A DNA stretch of 64,000 nucleotides from Thiomonas intermedia (GTDB lineage Bacteria > Pseudomonadota > Gammaproteobacteria > Burkholderiales > Burkholderiaceae_C). The stretch covers positions 2,914,001-2,978,000 of the forward strand of contig NZ_CP020046.1 in assembly GCF_002028405.1 (NCBI RefSeq), read 5' to 3'. Positions 21,789-29,982 of the stretch are shown one piece after another. The position numbers and the translations under genes were made by a program. Every line of letters begins with the position of its first letter. Position 1 is the first letter of the stretch. The notes below the pieces were generated by a model. The model had not been told where the DNA came from. It made no database searches and was given only the letters and a program-made list of their open reading frames with translations.

Positions 21789-23879
21789 CTATTGCTTGCG
21801 CGCCAGCCGCGAGTGCATCAACACCTGATGGCAGCTCAGGCGGCTGCGCGAGCCGCGCGGGCGGTGGTAGTTGCCGTCGCTATCCATCTCCCAGGCATTG
21901 CCCGGATGCTGCCACTGCATGCGCAGACCTTCGCGGATGACTTGCGCCTTGATCTTGTTGTCGAGCAGCGGCACGGCGATCTCGACCCGGCGCAGCAGAT
22001 TGCGCTCCATCCAGTCGGCCGAGGAAATGTAGACCTCGGCCTCGCCGCCGTTGTGGAAGTAGAACACCCGCGAATGTTCGAGGAAGCGGCCTATGGTCGA
22101 GCGCACCCGGATGTTGTCGGAAAGTCCCTCGACCCCCGGGCGCAGCATGCAGGCGCCACGCACCAGCAGGCGCACCTCCACCCCGGCCTGCGAGGCGGCG
22201 TACAGCGCCTCGATCACCGTGGGTTCGAGCAGCGCGTTGACCCGCGCCCAGACGCGCGCCGGCTTGCCGCTGCGGGCATGGTCGGCCTCGCGGGCGATGG
22301 CGGCCAGCACATTGGCGTGCAGGGTGAAGGGCGATTGCCACAGCCGCCTGAGCTCCTGCACCTGGCTCGACCCGGTGATCTGCAGGAACACGCGCCGCGC
22401 GTCCTCGCAGATCTCCGGGTTGGCCGTCATCAGGCCGAAGTCGGTATAGAGCCGCGCGGTGCGGGCGTGATAGTTGCCGGTGCCCAGGTGCGCGTACATG
22501 CGCAGCACCTTGCGGCCCGTGCCCTCGGCGGCTTCGCGGCGGACGATGAGCAGCATCTTGGCATGGCACTTGAAGCCGACCACGCCGAAGACGACATGCG
22601 CGCCCGCGGCCTCCAGCCGCGAGGACCAGTTGATATTGGTCTCCTCGTCCAGCCGGGCCATCAGCTCCAGGACCACGGTGACTTCCTTGCCATTGCGCGC
22701 GGCCTCGATCAGGGCGTCCATCAGCTCGGAGTTGCCGCCGGTGCGGTAGATGGTCTGCTTGATGGCGACCACCGAAGGGTCGCGCGCGGCCGTCTTCACC
22801 AGATCGACCACAGGGGCGAAGGCATCGTAGGGGTGGTGCAGCAGCAGATCGCGGGCACGGATGCGGTCGAAGATCTCGGCGTCGACGCCCGGCCAGTCCG
22901 GGGGCAGGGCGGGCAGGTAGGGGCTGAACAGCAGCTGCGGTTCGTTGACGTGATCGAGGATCTCCTGCAGCCGCACCAGATTCACCGGGCCATCCACGCG
23001 GTAGCAGTCCTGCGGCAGGATGTTGTTTTCGCGCAGCAGGCGCTCGATGACCTCGTGCGGACAGTCGGCGGCGACCTCGAGCCGCACCGCATCGCCGAAA
23101 TGGCGGGCGCGCAGCTCGCCCTGCAGGGCGGCGCGCAGATTGGTGATGTCGTCGTCGTCGATGAACAGTTCGCTGTTGCGGGTGACGCGGAACTGATGCA
23201 CGCCCCGAACCTCCAGCCCCGGAAACAACTGCCCGGCGAACGCCTGCATGCACGAGGACAGCAGCATGAAGCCATAGCGCGCATTGCACAGCTCAGGCGG
23301 CATGGGCACGATGCGCGGCAGCGTGCGCGGGGTCTGCACCACGCCCAGCTCGATGTTGCGGCCGAAGGCGTCGGTGCCTTCGAGCTGCACGGCGAACACC
23401 AGGTTCTTGTTGATGACGCGGGGGAAGGGGTGCGCCGGGTCGAGCCCGATGGGCGTGAGCAGGGGCGAAACCTCGGTCTCGAAATAGTGCTGCGCCCAGG
23501 CGTGCTGCGCCTCGGTCCAGTCGGGCAGGCGGTAGAGGCGGATGCCCTGTTTGTCGAGCGCGGGCAGCACGGCCTGCTGCAGCACGCGGTACTGGTCGGC
23601 GATCAGGGTATGGGCCCGCCTGGATATTTCGGCCAGCGCGTCGCTGACCCGCATGCCGTCGGGCGTGTGCGAGCCGGGGTCGGCCTCCAGCATGTCTTGC
23701 AGGGTGGCGACGCGGGTCTCGAAGAACTCGTCCATATTGCTCGACACGATGCTGAGAAAACGCAGGCGTTCGAGCAGGGGGTTGGTGTCGTCCAGCGCCT
23801 GGAACAACACGCGGCGATTGAATTCGAGAGTGCCCAGCTCACGGTTGAGCAGGCGGGGTGCGATGTCGGTAGGGGACAT
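21789..23879 (-). CDS. ppk: polyphosphate kinase 1
   Basis: 696 aa PPK1, which reversibly makes long-chain polyphosphate from ATP. N-terminal domain with RLLNRELGTLEFNRRVLFQA and SNMDEFFETRV; catalytic domains with HHPYDAFAPVVDLVKTAARD, the conserved HLGTGNYH motif (His464 onward) and the phosphate-binding arginine segment near RVFLQITGSSQ. It converges with phoR and is divergent from ppx. An 858-codon open frame on the opposite strand is a shadow. Confidence 0.97.
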   Translation of the reverse strand: MSPTDIAPRLLNRELGTLEFNRRVLFQALDDTNPLLERLRFLSIVSSNMDEFFETRVATLQDMLEADPGSHTPDGMRVSDALAEISRRAHTLIADQYRVLQQAVLPALDKQGIRLYRLPDWTEAQHAWAQHYFETEVSPLLTPIGLDPAHPFPRVINKNLVFAVQLEGTDAFGRNIELGVVQTPRTLPRIVPMPPELCNARYGFMLLSSCMQAFAGQLFPGLEVRGVHQFRVTRNSELFIDDDDITNLRAALQGELRARHFGDAVRLEVAADCPHEVIERLLRENNILPQDCYRVDGPVNLVRLQEILDHVNEPQLLFSPYLPALPPDWPGVDAEIFDRIRARDLLLHHPYDAFAPVVDLVKTAARDPSVVAIKQTIYRTGGNSELMDALIEAARNGKEVTVVLELMARLDEETNINWSSRLEAAGAHVVFGVVGFKCHAKMLLIVRREAAEGTGRKVLRMYAHLGTGNYHARTARLYTDFGLMTANPEICEDARRVFLQITGSSQVQELRRLWQSPFTLHANVLAAIAREADHARSGKPARVWARVNALLEPTVIEALYAASQAGVEVRLLVRGACMLRPGVEGLSDNIRVRSTIGRFLEHSRVFYFHNGGEAEVYISSADWMERNLLRRVEIAVPLLDNKIKAQVIREGLRMQWQHPGNAWEMDSDGNYHRPRGSRSRLSCHQVLMHSRLARKQ

Positions 23880-23952
23880 GAAGGTGGGAGCAGAGAGGCT
23901 ATCGGCATTTTGCCAGTGCCAGAAGAAAACAGAGCGAGAATGACACCATCCG

Positions 23953-23999
23953 ATGAATTCTTGATGACAGATTTCAACGAGCCGTCATCAAACTGACGT
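23953..23999. promoter_or_regulatory. possible PhoB boxes between divergent ppk and ppx
   Basis: On the plus strand ATTTCAA (23971), CCGTCAT (23982) and CTGACGT (23993) follow an 11-bp period toward ppx. On the minus strand a perfect CTGTCAT (23970-23964) is flanked at 11 bp by the weaker CTCGTTG and AATTCAT, toward ppk. These are less regular than the pstS arrays; the ppx array would leave a very short leader if translation starts at 24011. Confidence 0.42.
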
Positions 24000-24010
24000 T
24001 CAATCCGCCT

Positions 24011-25546
24011 ATGCCCACTTTGATGAATCAGCATCTCGCCGCGGTCGATCTCGGGTCGAACAGTTTCCGCTTGCTCATCGGCAGGGCTCAGGACAGCGCG
24101 GCGGGGGTGCAGATCTACGCCATCGATTCGCTGCGCGAGCCGGTGCGCCTGGCCGCGGGGCTGGACGACAAGAAATACCTCTCCGAGGCGGCGCAGCAGA
24201 TCGCGCTGCAAACCCTGCAGCGCTTCGGCGAGCGCCTGCGCCAGTTTCACCCCGACCGCGTTCGCGCCGTGGCCACCAATACCGTGCGCGTGGCCAAGAA
24301 TGCGCCCCAGTTCCTGCAGCGAGCCCAGGCGGCGCTGGGCTTTCCGATCGAGGTCATCGCCGGGCGGGAGGAGGCGCGGCTGGTCTATATCGGCGCGGCG
24401 CATTCGGTGTCGGTGGTGCAGGGCAAGCGTCTGGTGGTCGACATCGGCGGGGGTTCGACCGAGTTCATCATTGGCCAGGGCTATGAGCCGGGGATGATGG
24501 AGTCGCTCTACATCGGCTGCGTGTCGATGAGTCAGCGCTTCTTTCCGGGCAATCAGGTCGACGAGACCACCATGCGCGCGGCCGAGATCGCGGCGCGCAA
24601 GGAGATCCAGATCATCGCCGCCGACTTCAAGCGCAACGGCTGGAACCACGCCGTGGGGTCGAGCGGTACGGCGCGCGCGCTGGCCGACATGATCGGCGGC
24701 AGCGGTTTCAACCCGCCCGACCAGCCGGGCGACATCACCCTGCAGGGCTTGCGCGAACTGCGCCGGGCGTTCGTGCGGGCGGGCAATCTCAACAAGTTGC
24801 GCATGGAGGGGCTCAAGCCCGACCGTGTGCCGGTGGCCGCTGGCGGACTGGCCATCATGCTGGGCGTTTTCGAGGAGCTGGGCATTCAGCAGATGGAAGT
24901 CACCGATGCCGCGCTGCGCCTGGGCGTGCTCTACGACCTGCTCGGGCGCGAGCAGGCTCAAGACATGCGCGAAGTCACGGCGCTGCAGTTCATCCAGCGC
25001 TACGGCGCCGACCCGCAACAGGCGCAGCGCGTGACCGAGCTGGCGCTGCGGCTGTACGCGCAACTGCACCCCGACGCCGCCGACCCGGAGCAGCGCCTGC
25101 TGCGCTGGGCCGGGCAACTGCACGAAATCGGCCTGTCCATTTCGCACAGCGCCTATCACAAGCACTCGGCCTACATCGCGGCCAACGCCGACATGCCCGG
25201 GTTCTCGCGTGGCGAGCAGGCCGCGCTGGCGCAACTGGTGCTGGCGCATACCGGCAAGCTCAAAAAACTCAGCGCCACCGATCTGGAAAGCCTCGATCTC
25301 GACGCCGTCATGGCGTTGCGCCTGGCCGTCATCCTGGCGCGCAACCGTACCGCCGTCGATCTCGACGGCCTGCAACTTCGCTACCACCCCACGGGTGTGA
25401 GCCTGTCGGGGGTTCGCCCGCCGCTGGACATCGTGGCGCCAGAGCCGTGGCTCAAGGCCAATCCGCTCACCGAATACAGCCTGCGCCAAGAGGCGGCCGA
25501 ATGGGCGCGGCTGAACTGGAACGTCGCGTTACACAGTCTTGCTTGA
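24011..25546 (+). CDS. ppx: Ppx/GppA family exopolyphosphatase
   Basis: 511 aa. The N-terminal ASKHA fold has phosphate 1 motif AVDLGSNSFRLLIGR, catalytic Glu region VIAGREEARLVYIG and phosphate 2 motif LVVDIGGGSTEFIIG; the C-terminal half is the HD-like domain with HEIGLSISHSAYHKHSAYI. It degrades polyphosphate from the end or hydrolyses pppGpp. An ATG at 24023 (MNQHLAAVDLGS) is an equally good start. Pairing with ppk favours the exopolyphosphatase role. Confidence 0.93.
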   Translation: MPTLMNQHLAAVDLGSNSFRLLIGRAQDSAAGVQIYAIDSLREPVRLAAGLDDKKYLSEAAQQIALQTLQRFGERLRQFHPDRVRAVATNTVRVAKNAPQFLQRAQAALGFPIEVIAGREEARLVYIGAAHSVSVVQGKRLVVDIGGGSTEFIIGQGYEPGMMESLYIGCVSMSQRFFPGNQVDETTMRAAEIAARKEIQIIAADFKRNGWNHAVGSSGTARALADMIGGSGFNPPDQPGDITLQGLRELRRAFVRAGNLNKLRMEGLKPDRVPVAAGGLAIMLGVFEELGIQQMEVTDAALRLGVLYDLLGREQAQDMREVTALQFIQRYGADPQQAQRVTELALRLYAQLHPDAADPEQRLLRWAGQLHEIGLSISHSAYHKHSAYIAANADMPGFSRGEQAALAQLVLAHTGKLKKLSATDLESLDLDAVMALRLAVILARNRTAVDLDGLQLRYHPTGVSLSGVRPPLDIVAPEPWLKANPLTEYSLRQEAAEWARLNWNVALHSLA

Positions 25547-25619
25547 TCGCCCCAGCCTCGCAGCCTATGGTTTGTGCTGAGGCCGCACATGCTGCACAGC
25601 ACCATCCGAGGAGCCCACG

Positions 25620-26237
25620 ATGCAGATCATTCTGACGCGGCACGGCGAAGTCGAGGGCATTCACCCCGAGCGTTTTCGCGGGCGCATGGAACTCGAACTC
25701 ACCGCGCTCGGACGCCAGCAGGCCAAGGCCGTGGCGCATCGCATTGCGGCCGAGTTCGCGCCGCAAGCCGTCTACACCAGCCCGATGGGGCGCTGCCGCG
25801 ATACCGGGGCCGAGATCGCTTCGGCCTGCGGCCTGAGCGCACAGGTGCTCGACGGCGTGAACGATCTCGACTACGGCCAATGGCAGTGGAAGACCCACGA
25901 CGAGGTGAAGTCGGCACACCCGCAGGCCTATGCCCTGTGGAAGGCGGCGCCGCAATGGGTTCGCTTTCCGGGGGGCGAATCGCTGCAGGATCTGGCGTTG
26001 CGCACCGCCGATGGGCTGCGTGCCCTGATGCAGCGCCATGCGGAGCACACCGTGGTGCTGGTCGGGCATGACAGCGTCAACCGCGCCATGCTCTTGCAGG
26101 TGCTCGATCTGCCGCTGTCGGCCTACTGGCGCATCACGCAGCAGCCTTGCTGCCTCAACGTGTTCGAGGTCGATAGGCATGGCAAGGTGACACTGCTGCG
26201 TGTCAATGACACGGCGCATCTGCGCGAATTTTCATGA
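25620..26237 (+). CDS. histidine phosphatase family protein (phosphoglycerate mutase-like)
   Basis: 205 aa, branch-1 histidine phosphatase. The phosphoacceptor RHG motif is at residues 7-9 (ILTRHGEVEG), conserved Arg and Glu lie in the following RFRGRMELELTALG, and the second His is in VVLVGHDSVNRAML. Substrate unknown; relatives include phosphoglycerate mutases, alpha-ribazole phosphatases and phosphosugar phosphatases. GAGGAG lies 8 bp before the ATG. The last codons overlap the next gene by 4 bp. Confidence 0.85.
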   Translation: MQIILTRHGEVEGIHPERFRGRMELELTALGRQQAKAVAHRIAAEFAPQAVYTSPMGRCRDTGAEIASACGLSAQVLDGVNDLDYGQWQWKTHDEVKSAHPQAYALWKAAPQWVRFPGGESLQDLALRTADGLRALMQRHAEHTVVLVGHDSVNRAMLLQVLDLPLSAYWRITQQPCCLNVFEVDRHGKVTLLRVNDTAHLREFS

Positions 26238-26614
26238 GCACTCGCGCCGATCCGTCATGCCCGTTCTGCCAGGACATGCCCCGGGTGCTGCACAACGATC
26301 TGGCCTTTGCGGTGTATGACCGCACCCCGGTCAATCCCGGGCATCTGCTGCTGATTCCCTTTCGTCATGTGGCCGATTGGTTCGACTGCACCGCGCTGGA
26401 GCAGCAGGCACTGCTCGCGCTGGCCGCAGCCGGACGCGGCCTTCTGCAGCGCGAGCGACGGCCGGACGGCTTCAACCTTGGCGTGAACTGCGGACGCGCC
26501 GCCGGGCAAAGCATCTTTCATGTGCATCTGCACCTGATTCCGCGCTACGACGGCGATATGGCCGACCCGCTGGGCGGGGTGCGCGGCGTCATTCCGGCAC
26601 GGCAGAAATATTGA
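26234..26614 (+). CDS. HIT family nucleotide-binding protein
   Basis: 126 aa HIT-superfamily hydrolase or transferase. The histidine triad HVHLHLIPR has His96, His98 and His100; Cys9 and Cys12 (CPFC) and His45 are positioned like the zinc site seen in some HIT proteins. Substrates in the family are nucleotide phosphoramidates or dinucleoside polyphosphates; not determinable here. ATGA overlap with the upstream phosphatase indicates a two-gene unit. Confidence 0.88.
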   Translation: MSTRADPSCPFCQDMPRVLHNDLAFAVYDRTPVNPGHLLLIPFRHVADWFDCTALEQQALLALAAAGRGLLQRERRPDGFNLGVNCGRAAGQSIFHVHLHLIPRYDGDMADPLGGVRGVIPARQKY

Positions 26615-26668
26615 TCCTGGCTGAACCCGGCCGCTTGCATTTCGATGCAACTGGACCGCTGTCTTTCA

Positions 26669-26697
26669 TTGACCCTGCGGCTTTCGTGGCCTAAATT
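26669..26697 (+). promoter_or_regulatory. sigma-70-type promoter of the left fluoride riboswitch
   Basis: TTGACC (26669-26674), 17-nt spacer, TAAATT (26692-26697): five of six at -35 and four to five of six at -10. Predicted transcription start near 26704 leaves the aptamer beginning within the first ~10 nt of the RNA, as usual for this riboswitch. Confidence 0.72.
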
Positions 26698-26711
26698 GGA
26701 ATGCATCAAGC

Positions 26712-26772
26712 GGCGATGGAGTTCGCCGTTCAAATGCCCATAGGGCCTTGCCCCAGGCTGATGACTCCTACC
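26712..26772 (+). ncRNA. fluoride riboswitch (crcB motif), left copy
   Basis: The aptamer starts GGCGATGGAGTTCGCC (26712-26727) and ends GCTGATGACTCCTACC (26757-26772), the hallmark ends of the crcB/fluoride motif. GGCG..CGCC forms a stem, GGAGT can pair with ACTCC, and a GCC/GGC pair lies between. Downstream, a hairpin around 26782-26810 (TTGC, loop CTTT, GCAA, extended by GCCC/GGGC) precedes the ribosome site CAGGGAGGAACC (26816-26827), so the switch probably controls translation or early termination. Downstream genes: a small ORF, cfa and two MutS-like ATPases. Confidence 0.93.
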
Positions 26773-26830
26773 CGTCTTCGTGCTGGCCCTTGCCTTTGCA
26801 AGCGGGCAGCGTCCACAGGGAGGAACCCGG

Positions 26831-26989
26831 ATGTCATCAGACCCATCGATTCGTCGTGTCTTGCCGTGCCCGCAAGACGCAGCGCCCGCCTCGCGGGTGG
26901 CGCTCATTCACCCCCCTCTGCACCCACACGCTTGTTCGAAGCGCCTGCGCTCTGCGCAGGGGGAAGCGCTCATGCCCGCCCAACTTTGA
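26831..26989 (+). CDS. small hypothetical ORF behind the left fluoride riboswitch
   Basis: 52 codons from ATG 26831, starting MSSDPSIRRVLPCPQDAAPA. I do not recognise the product; it is Pro/Arg/Ala-rich with no membrane segment. Support for translation: GGGAGG 7 bp upstream lies in a 12-nt string identical to the ribosome site after the right riboswitch, and its TGA (26987-26989) directly abuts the cfa ribosome site AAGGAG. It may be a real peptide, or a leader coupling riboswitch-controlled translation to cfa. No family support. Confidence 0.38.
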   Translation: MSSDPSIRRVLPCPQDAAPASRVALIHPPLHPHACSKRLRSAQGEALMPAQL

Positions 26990-27001
26990 AAGGAGTTCAG
27001 A

Positions 27002-28348
27002 ATGCCCTCGATCCCTTCCTCTCTTCTTGGCCAGGTTGACGCGCGGCTCTCGCACCTTCCTCTGCCGTGCAGTGTGGTACTGCCGGGCGGCCAGCGTGTC
27101 GGACCGAGCAATGCGCAGATTGAAATGCGGCTGCGCGACAAGCGGGCGCTGTGGCACATCACCACGGGGCAGATCGGCAAGCTCGCCGAAGACTACGTGG
27201 AGGGTCTGGTGGACATCTTCGGCAGCCTGCGCGATCTCATGCGCATCGCGCCTGTGCTGCTCGACGACGATCCGCGCAAGGAGCCGTCGGCCGCCACCGC
27301 GCGCATCTGGCACCAGTTGCGCCGCACCCTGTGGGAGCACAGCCACCACTCCCGCGAAAGAGATGCCGCGCAGATCCAGAGCCATTACGACGTGTCCGAT
27401 GACTTCTATGCGCTGTGGCTCGATCCGCGCCGGGTGTATTCATGCGCGTATTTCGCCCAGCCCTCCATGACGCTGGCGCAGGCTCAAGAGGCCAAGCTCG
27501 ACCACATCTGCACCAAGCTCATGCTCAAGCCGGGCGAGCGTTTCATCGACATCGGCGCGGGCTGGGGCGGGCTGCTGCTGTGGGCTGCGGAGCACTACGG
27601 CGTGGACGCCACCGGCATCACCCTGTCGAAGAACCAATACAACCATGTGAACCGGTTGATTGTCGAGAAGGGGCTGCAGGGCCGGGTGCGCATGCTGCTG
27701 CAGGATTACCGCGACGTCGATGAGTCGCAGCCGTTCGACAAAGTGGCCTCGGTGGGCATGTGCGAGCATGTGGGCCGTCCCAATCTGCCGCTGTATTTCG
27801 ACAAGATCCGCCGTCTGCTCAAGCCGGGCGGGCTGGTGCTGAACCACGGCATTACCGCCGGCGGCGTGGACAACAGCCAGCTTGCCGGCGGCATGGGCGA
27901 CTTCATCGAAAAATACATCTTCCCCGGCGGGCAGCTCGTGCACGTCAGCGTGATGGCCGAAACCATGACCCGCGGCGGCCTTGAGCCGCTGGACATGGAA
28001 TGCCTGCGGCCGCATTACGCCAAGACCCTGTGGTACTGGGTGGACGGGCTCGAAGGTCATCTCGACGAAGCCCGCCGCGTGCTGGGCGACAAGGCCGAGA
28101 AGACGCTGCGCGCCTACCGCCTGTACCTCGCGGGTTCGGCCATGGGCTTCGAACAGGGCTGGATCTCGCTGTTCCAGATGCTGGGCAGTCGGCCCAATGG
28201 CCTGGTGGAAGAACGGGTGGACTGCAACCGGGTGCTGCGCGCGCGGCAGAGCGAGTACCCCTTCACGCGGGCGTATCAATACGCAGGCAAGGCAGACGCT
28301 GCATCGTCCGCAGCGCCTTCCGCCGCGGCGGAATCGCAGCCGCTTTGA
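27002..28348 (+). CDS. cfa: cyclopropane-fatty-acyl-phospholipid synthase
   Basis: 448 aa. It transfers a methylene from S-adenosylmethionine to unsaturated acyl chains of membrane phospholipids. Residues ~180-192 hold the SAM motif RFIDIGAGWGGLL; further hallmarks are HYDVSDDFYALWLD (written here as SHYDVSDDFY), YSCAYF, and VGMCEHVG near the bicarbonate/active site. Cyclopropane lipids are known to lower membrane permeability and to protect against acid. AAGGAG lies 6 bp before the ATG. It is the first recognised gene behind the left fluoride riboswitch. Length is slightly above the E. coli 382 aa, mainly at the N-terminus. Confidence 0.94.
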   Translation: MPSIPSSLLGQVDARLSHLPLPCSVVLPGGQRVGPSNAQIEMRLRDKRALWHITTGQIGKLAEDYVEGLVDIFGSLRDLMRIAPVLLDDDPRKEPSAATARIWHQLRRTLWEHSHHSRERDAAQIQSHYDVSDDFYALWLDPRRVYSCAYFAQPSMTLAQAQEAKLDHICTKLMLKPGERFIDIGAGWGGLLLWAAEHYGVDATGITLSKNQYNHVNRLIVEKGLQGRVRMLLQDYRDVDESQPFDKVASVGMCEHVGRPNLPLYFDKIRRLLKPGGLVLNHGITAGGVDNSQLAGGMGDFIEKYIFPGGQLVHVSVMAETMTRGGLEPLDMECLRPHYAKTLWYWVDGLEGHLDEARRVLGDKAEKTLRAYRLYLAGSAMGFEQGWISLFQMLGSRPNGLVEERVDCNRVLRARQSEYPFTRAYQYAGKADAASSAAPSAAAESQPL

Positions 28349-28365
28349 GCCCGAGGGGTGCTGGC

Positions 28366-29982
28366 ATGACGGCAGCCCCAGGGTTCCACAGCATCGTCTT
28401 TCCCAACGAGGCGCATGAGCCCGCGGGGCCGCGCCCCGATCTGCGCGACGTGTTTCACGATCTGTTTCTCGATGCGGTGTTCACGGCGGCTTACGGCGGC
28501 TTCATGCCGCGTGAGAAGCCCGCGCTGTATGTGGTCAACCGCACCGATGACGAAGCGCCGTTCCGCGCCGAGGTCCTGTCTTTGCTGCAGGCGTTGTTTG
28601 GCACGCCGCTGCACGACGCAAGCGTGGTGCAGTACCGCCAGGCGGCGCTGCGCGATCTGCAGCAGGCGTCTGTGAACAAGGGGATGCAGGCGTTTCAGCA
28701 GGGCATGCGCCGCATGCGCGAGTCGCTGCGGCGCAGCGAGAAGGCGTTCAACGCCATCGAAGGGCAGCGCTGGTTCGTGGACGCAGTGCTGATCTACGGT
28801 CAGACGCTCGACGCCCTGCAGGGCATGCTGGCCGCAGCCGAACTGCCGTCGCAGGCGCTGCAGGCCTTGCGCGAGCATGCCGCCGCGCTGCAGACCTCAG
28901 CCGAGCAGACGGCGCGAACGAGTGAAGCGCGGGCCCTGATCGATGCGATGGCCCAACTGCGCTACGCCGTGCGCATCGACGGCACGACCGTGTCGGTGCT
29001 GCAAGACCCGCACGAGCCCGATTACAGCGTCACCGTCGCTGAAGCGTTCTCCCGCTTTCGTCAAGGCGAGGTCAAGGACTACCGGGTGCAGTTCACGCCG
29101 GGGTCCGGGCTCAACCCGGTGGAAGGGCAGATCCTCGACCGCGTGGCCATGCTGCATCCCGAGGTCTTCGGGCGTCTGGCGCAGTTCTGCGAGGCCCAGC
29201 AGACCTTTGCCGATGCTCGACTGCTGCGACTCGACCGGGAGCTGGCGTGGTATCTGTGCTGGATCGACTACACCCAGCGTTTCGAGCGGGGCGGGCTGGC
29301 TGTGTGCTTTCCCGAGCTGACGCCCGAGCAGGGGACTATCGACGCTGGCGAGGCCTTCGACATGGCGCTGGCCTGGCAATGTCTGGACGGGCAGGTTGCG
29401 GTGGTGTGCAACGACGTGGCGCTGCAGGGTGACGAGCGCATGATCGTGGTCACCGGGCCCAACCACGGCGGCAAGACCACGCTGGCCCGCACCTTCGGAC
29501 AGTTGCATCACCTCGCCGCACTGGGCCTGACGGTGGCGGCGCGCAGCGCCACGCTGCTGCTGTGCGACCAGATGTTCACCCACTTCGAGCGAGTGGAGGA
29601 CATCAGCAGCCAGCGCGGCAAGCTGCAGGACGATCTGGTGCGCATGCATCACATCCTCACGGCAGCCACGCCCCGCAGCCTGGTGCTGATGAACGAGATC
29701 TTTTCGTCCACCACCCTCGATGACGCGCTGTGGCTGGCGCGGCGCATCATGGCGCAGCTCTCGGCCATCGGCGCGGCCTGCGTGTTCGTCACCTTCCTCG
29801 ACGAGCTTTCCACTTTCGATGCACATACGGTGAGCATGGTGGGCGCCGTCGATGCGCACGATCCGACCCTGCGCACCTTCAAGGTGGTGCGCCGCGCGGC
29901 CGATGGCCAGTCGTACGCCATGGCGCTGGCGCAGAAGTTCGGCGTCACGCGGCAGCAATTGCTGGAGCGAATTCCCGCATGA
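28366..29982 (+). CDS. MutS-like DNA-mismatch-repair-family ATPase, first of a pair
   Basis: 538 aa. C-terminal MutS-type ABC ATPase: Walker A GPNHGGKTT at ~364-372 (MutS has GPNMGGKST), the switch-like DISSQRGKLQDDLVRMHHIL, Walker B LVLMNEIFSSTT, and a TFLDEL histidine-loop equivalent. The N-terminal half looks like a MutS core/lever region (domain III-like, helical), but the mismatch-binding domain I with its Phe-X-Glu is absent. So it is not a canonical MutS. Lies 17 bp after cfa; its stop overlaps the next gene (ATGA). MutS-family genes are among those reported downstream of crcB-motif RNAs. Confidence 0.85.
   Translation: MTAAPGFHSIVFPNEAHEPAGPRPDLRDVFHDLFLDAVFTAAYGGFMPREKPALYVVNRTDDEAPFRAEVLSLLQALFGTPLHDASVVQYRQAALRDLQQASVNKGMQAFQQGMRRMRESLRRSEKAFNAIEGQRWFVDAVLIYGQTLDALQGMLAAAELPSQALQALREHAAALQTSAEQTARTSEARALIDAMAQLRYAVRIDGTTVSVLQDPHEPDYSVTVAEAFSRFRQGEVKDYRVQFTPGSGLNPVEGQILDRVAMLHPEVFGRLAQFCEAQQTFADARLLRLDRELAWYLCWIDYTQRFERGGLAVCFPELTPEQGTIDAGEAFDMALAWQCLDGQVAVVCNDVALQGDERMIVVTGPNHGGKTTLARTFGQLHHLAALGLTVAARSATLLLCDQMFTHFERVEDISSQRGKLQDDLVRMHHILTAATPRSLVLMNEIFSSTTLDDALWLARRIMAQLSAIGAACVFVTFLDELSTFDAHTVSMVGAVDAHDPTLRTFKVVRRAADGQSYAMALAQKFGVTRQQLLERIPA

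Noticed and set aside
21420-23996. 858-codon open frame antisense to ppk
   Set aside because: Shadow of ppk and of the phoR end; no motifs.
26701-27039. 112-codon ORF over the left riboswitch
   Set aside because: It begins inside the promoter-aptamer segment and runs out of frame into cfa; the RNA motif explains the sequence conservation between the two sites.
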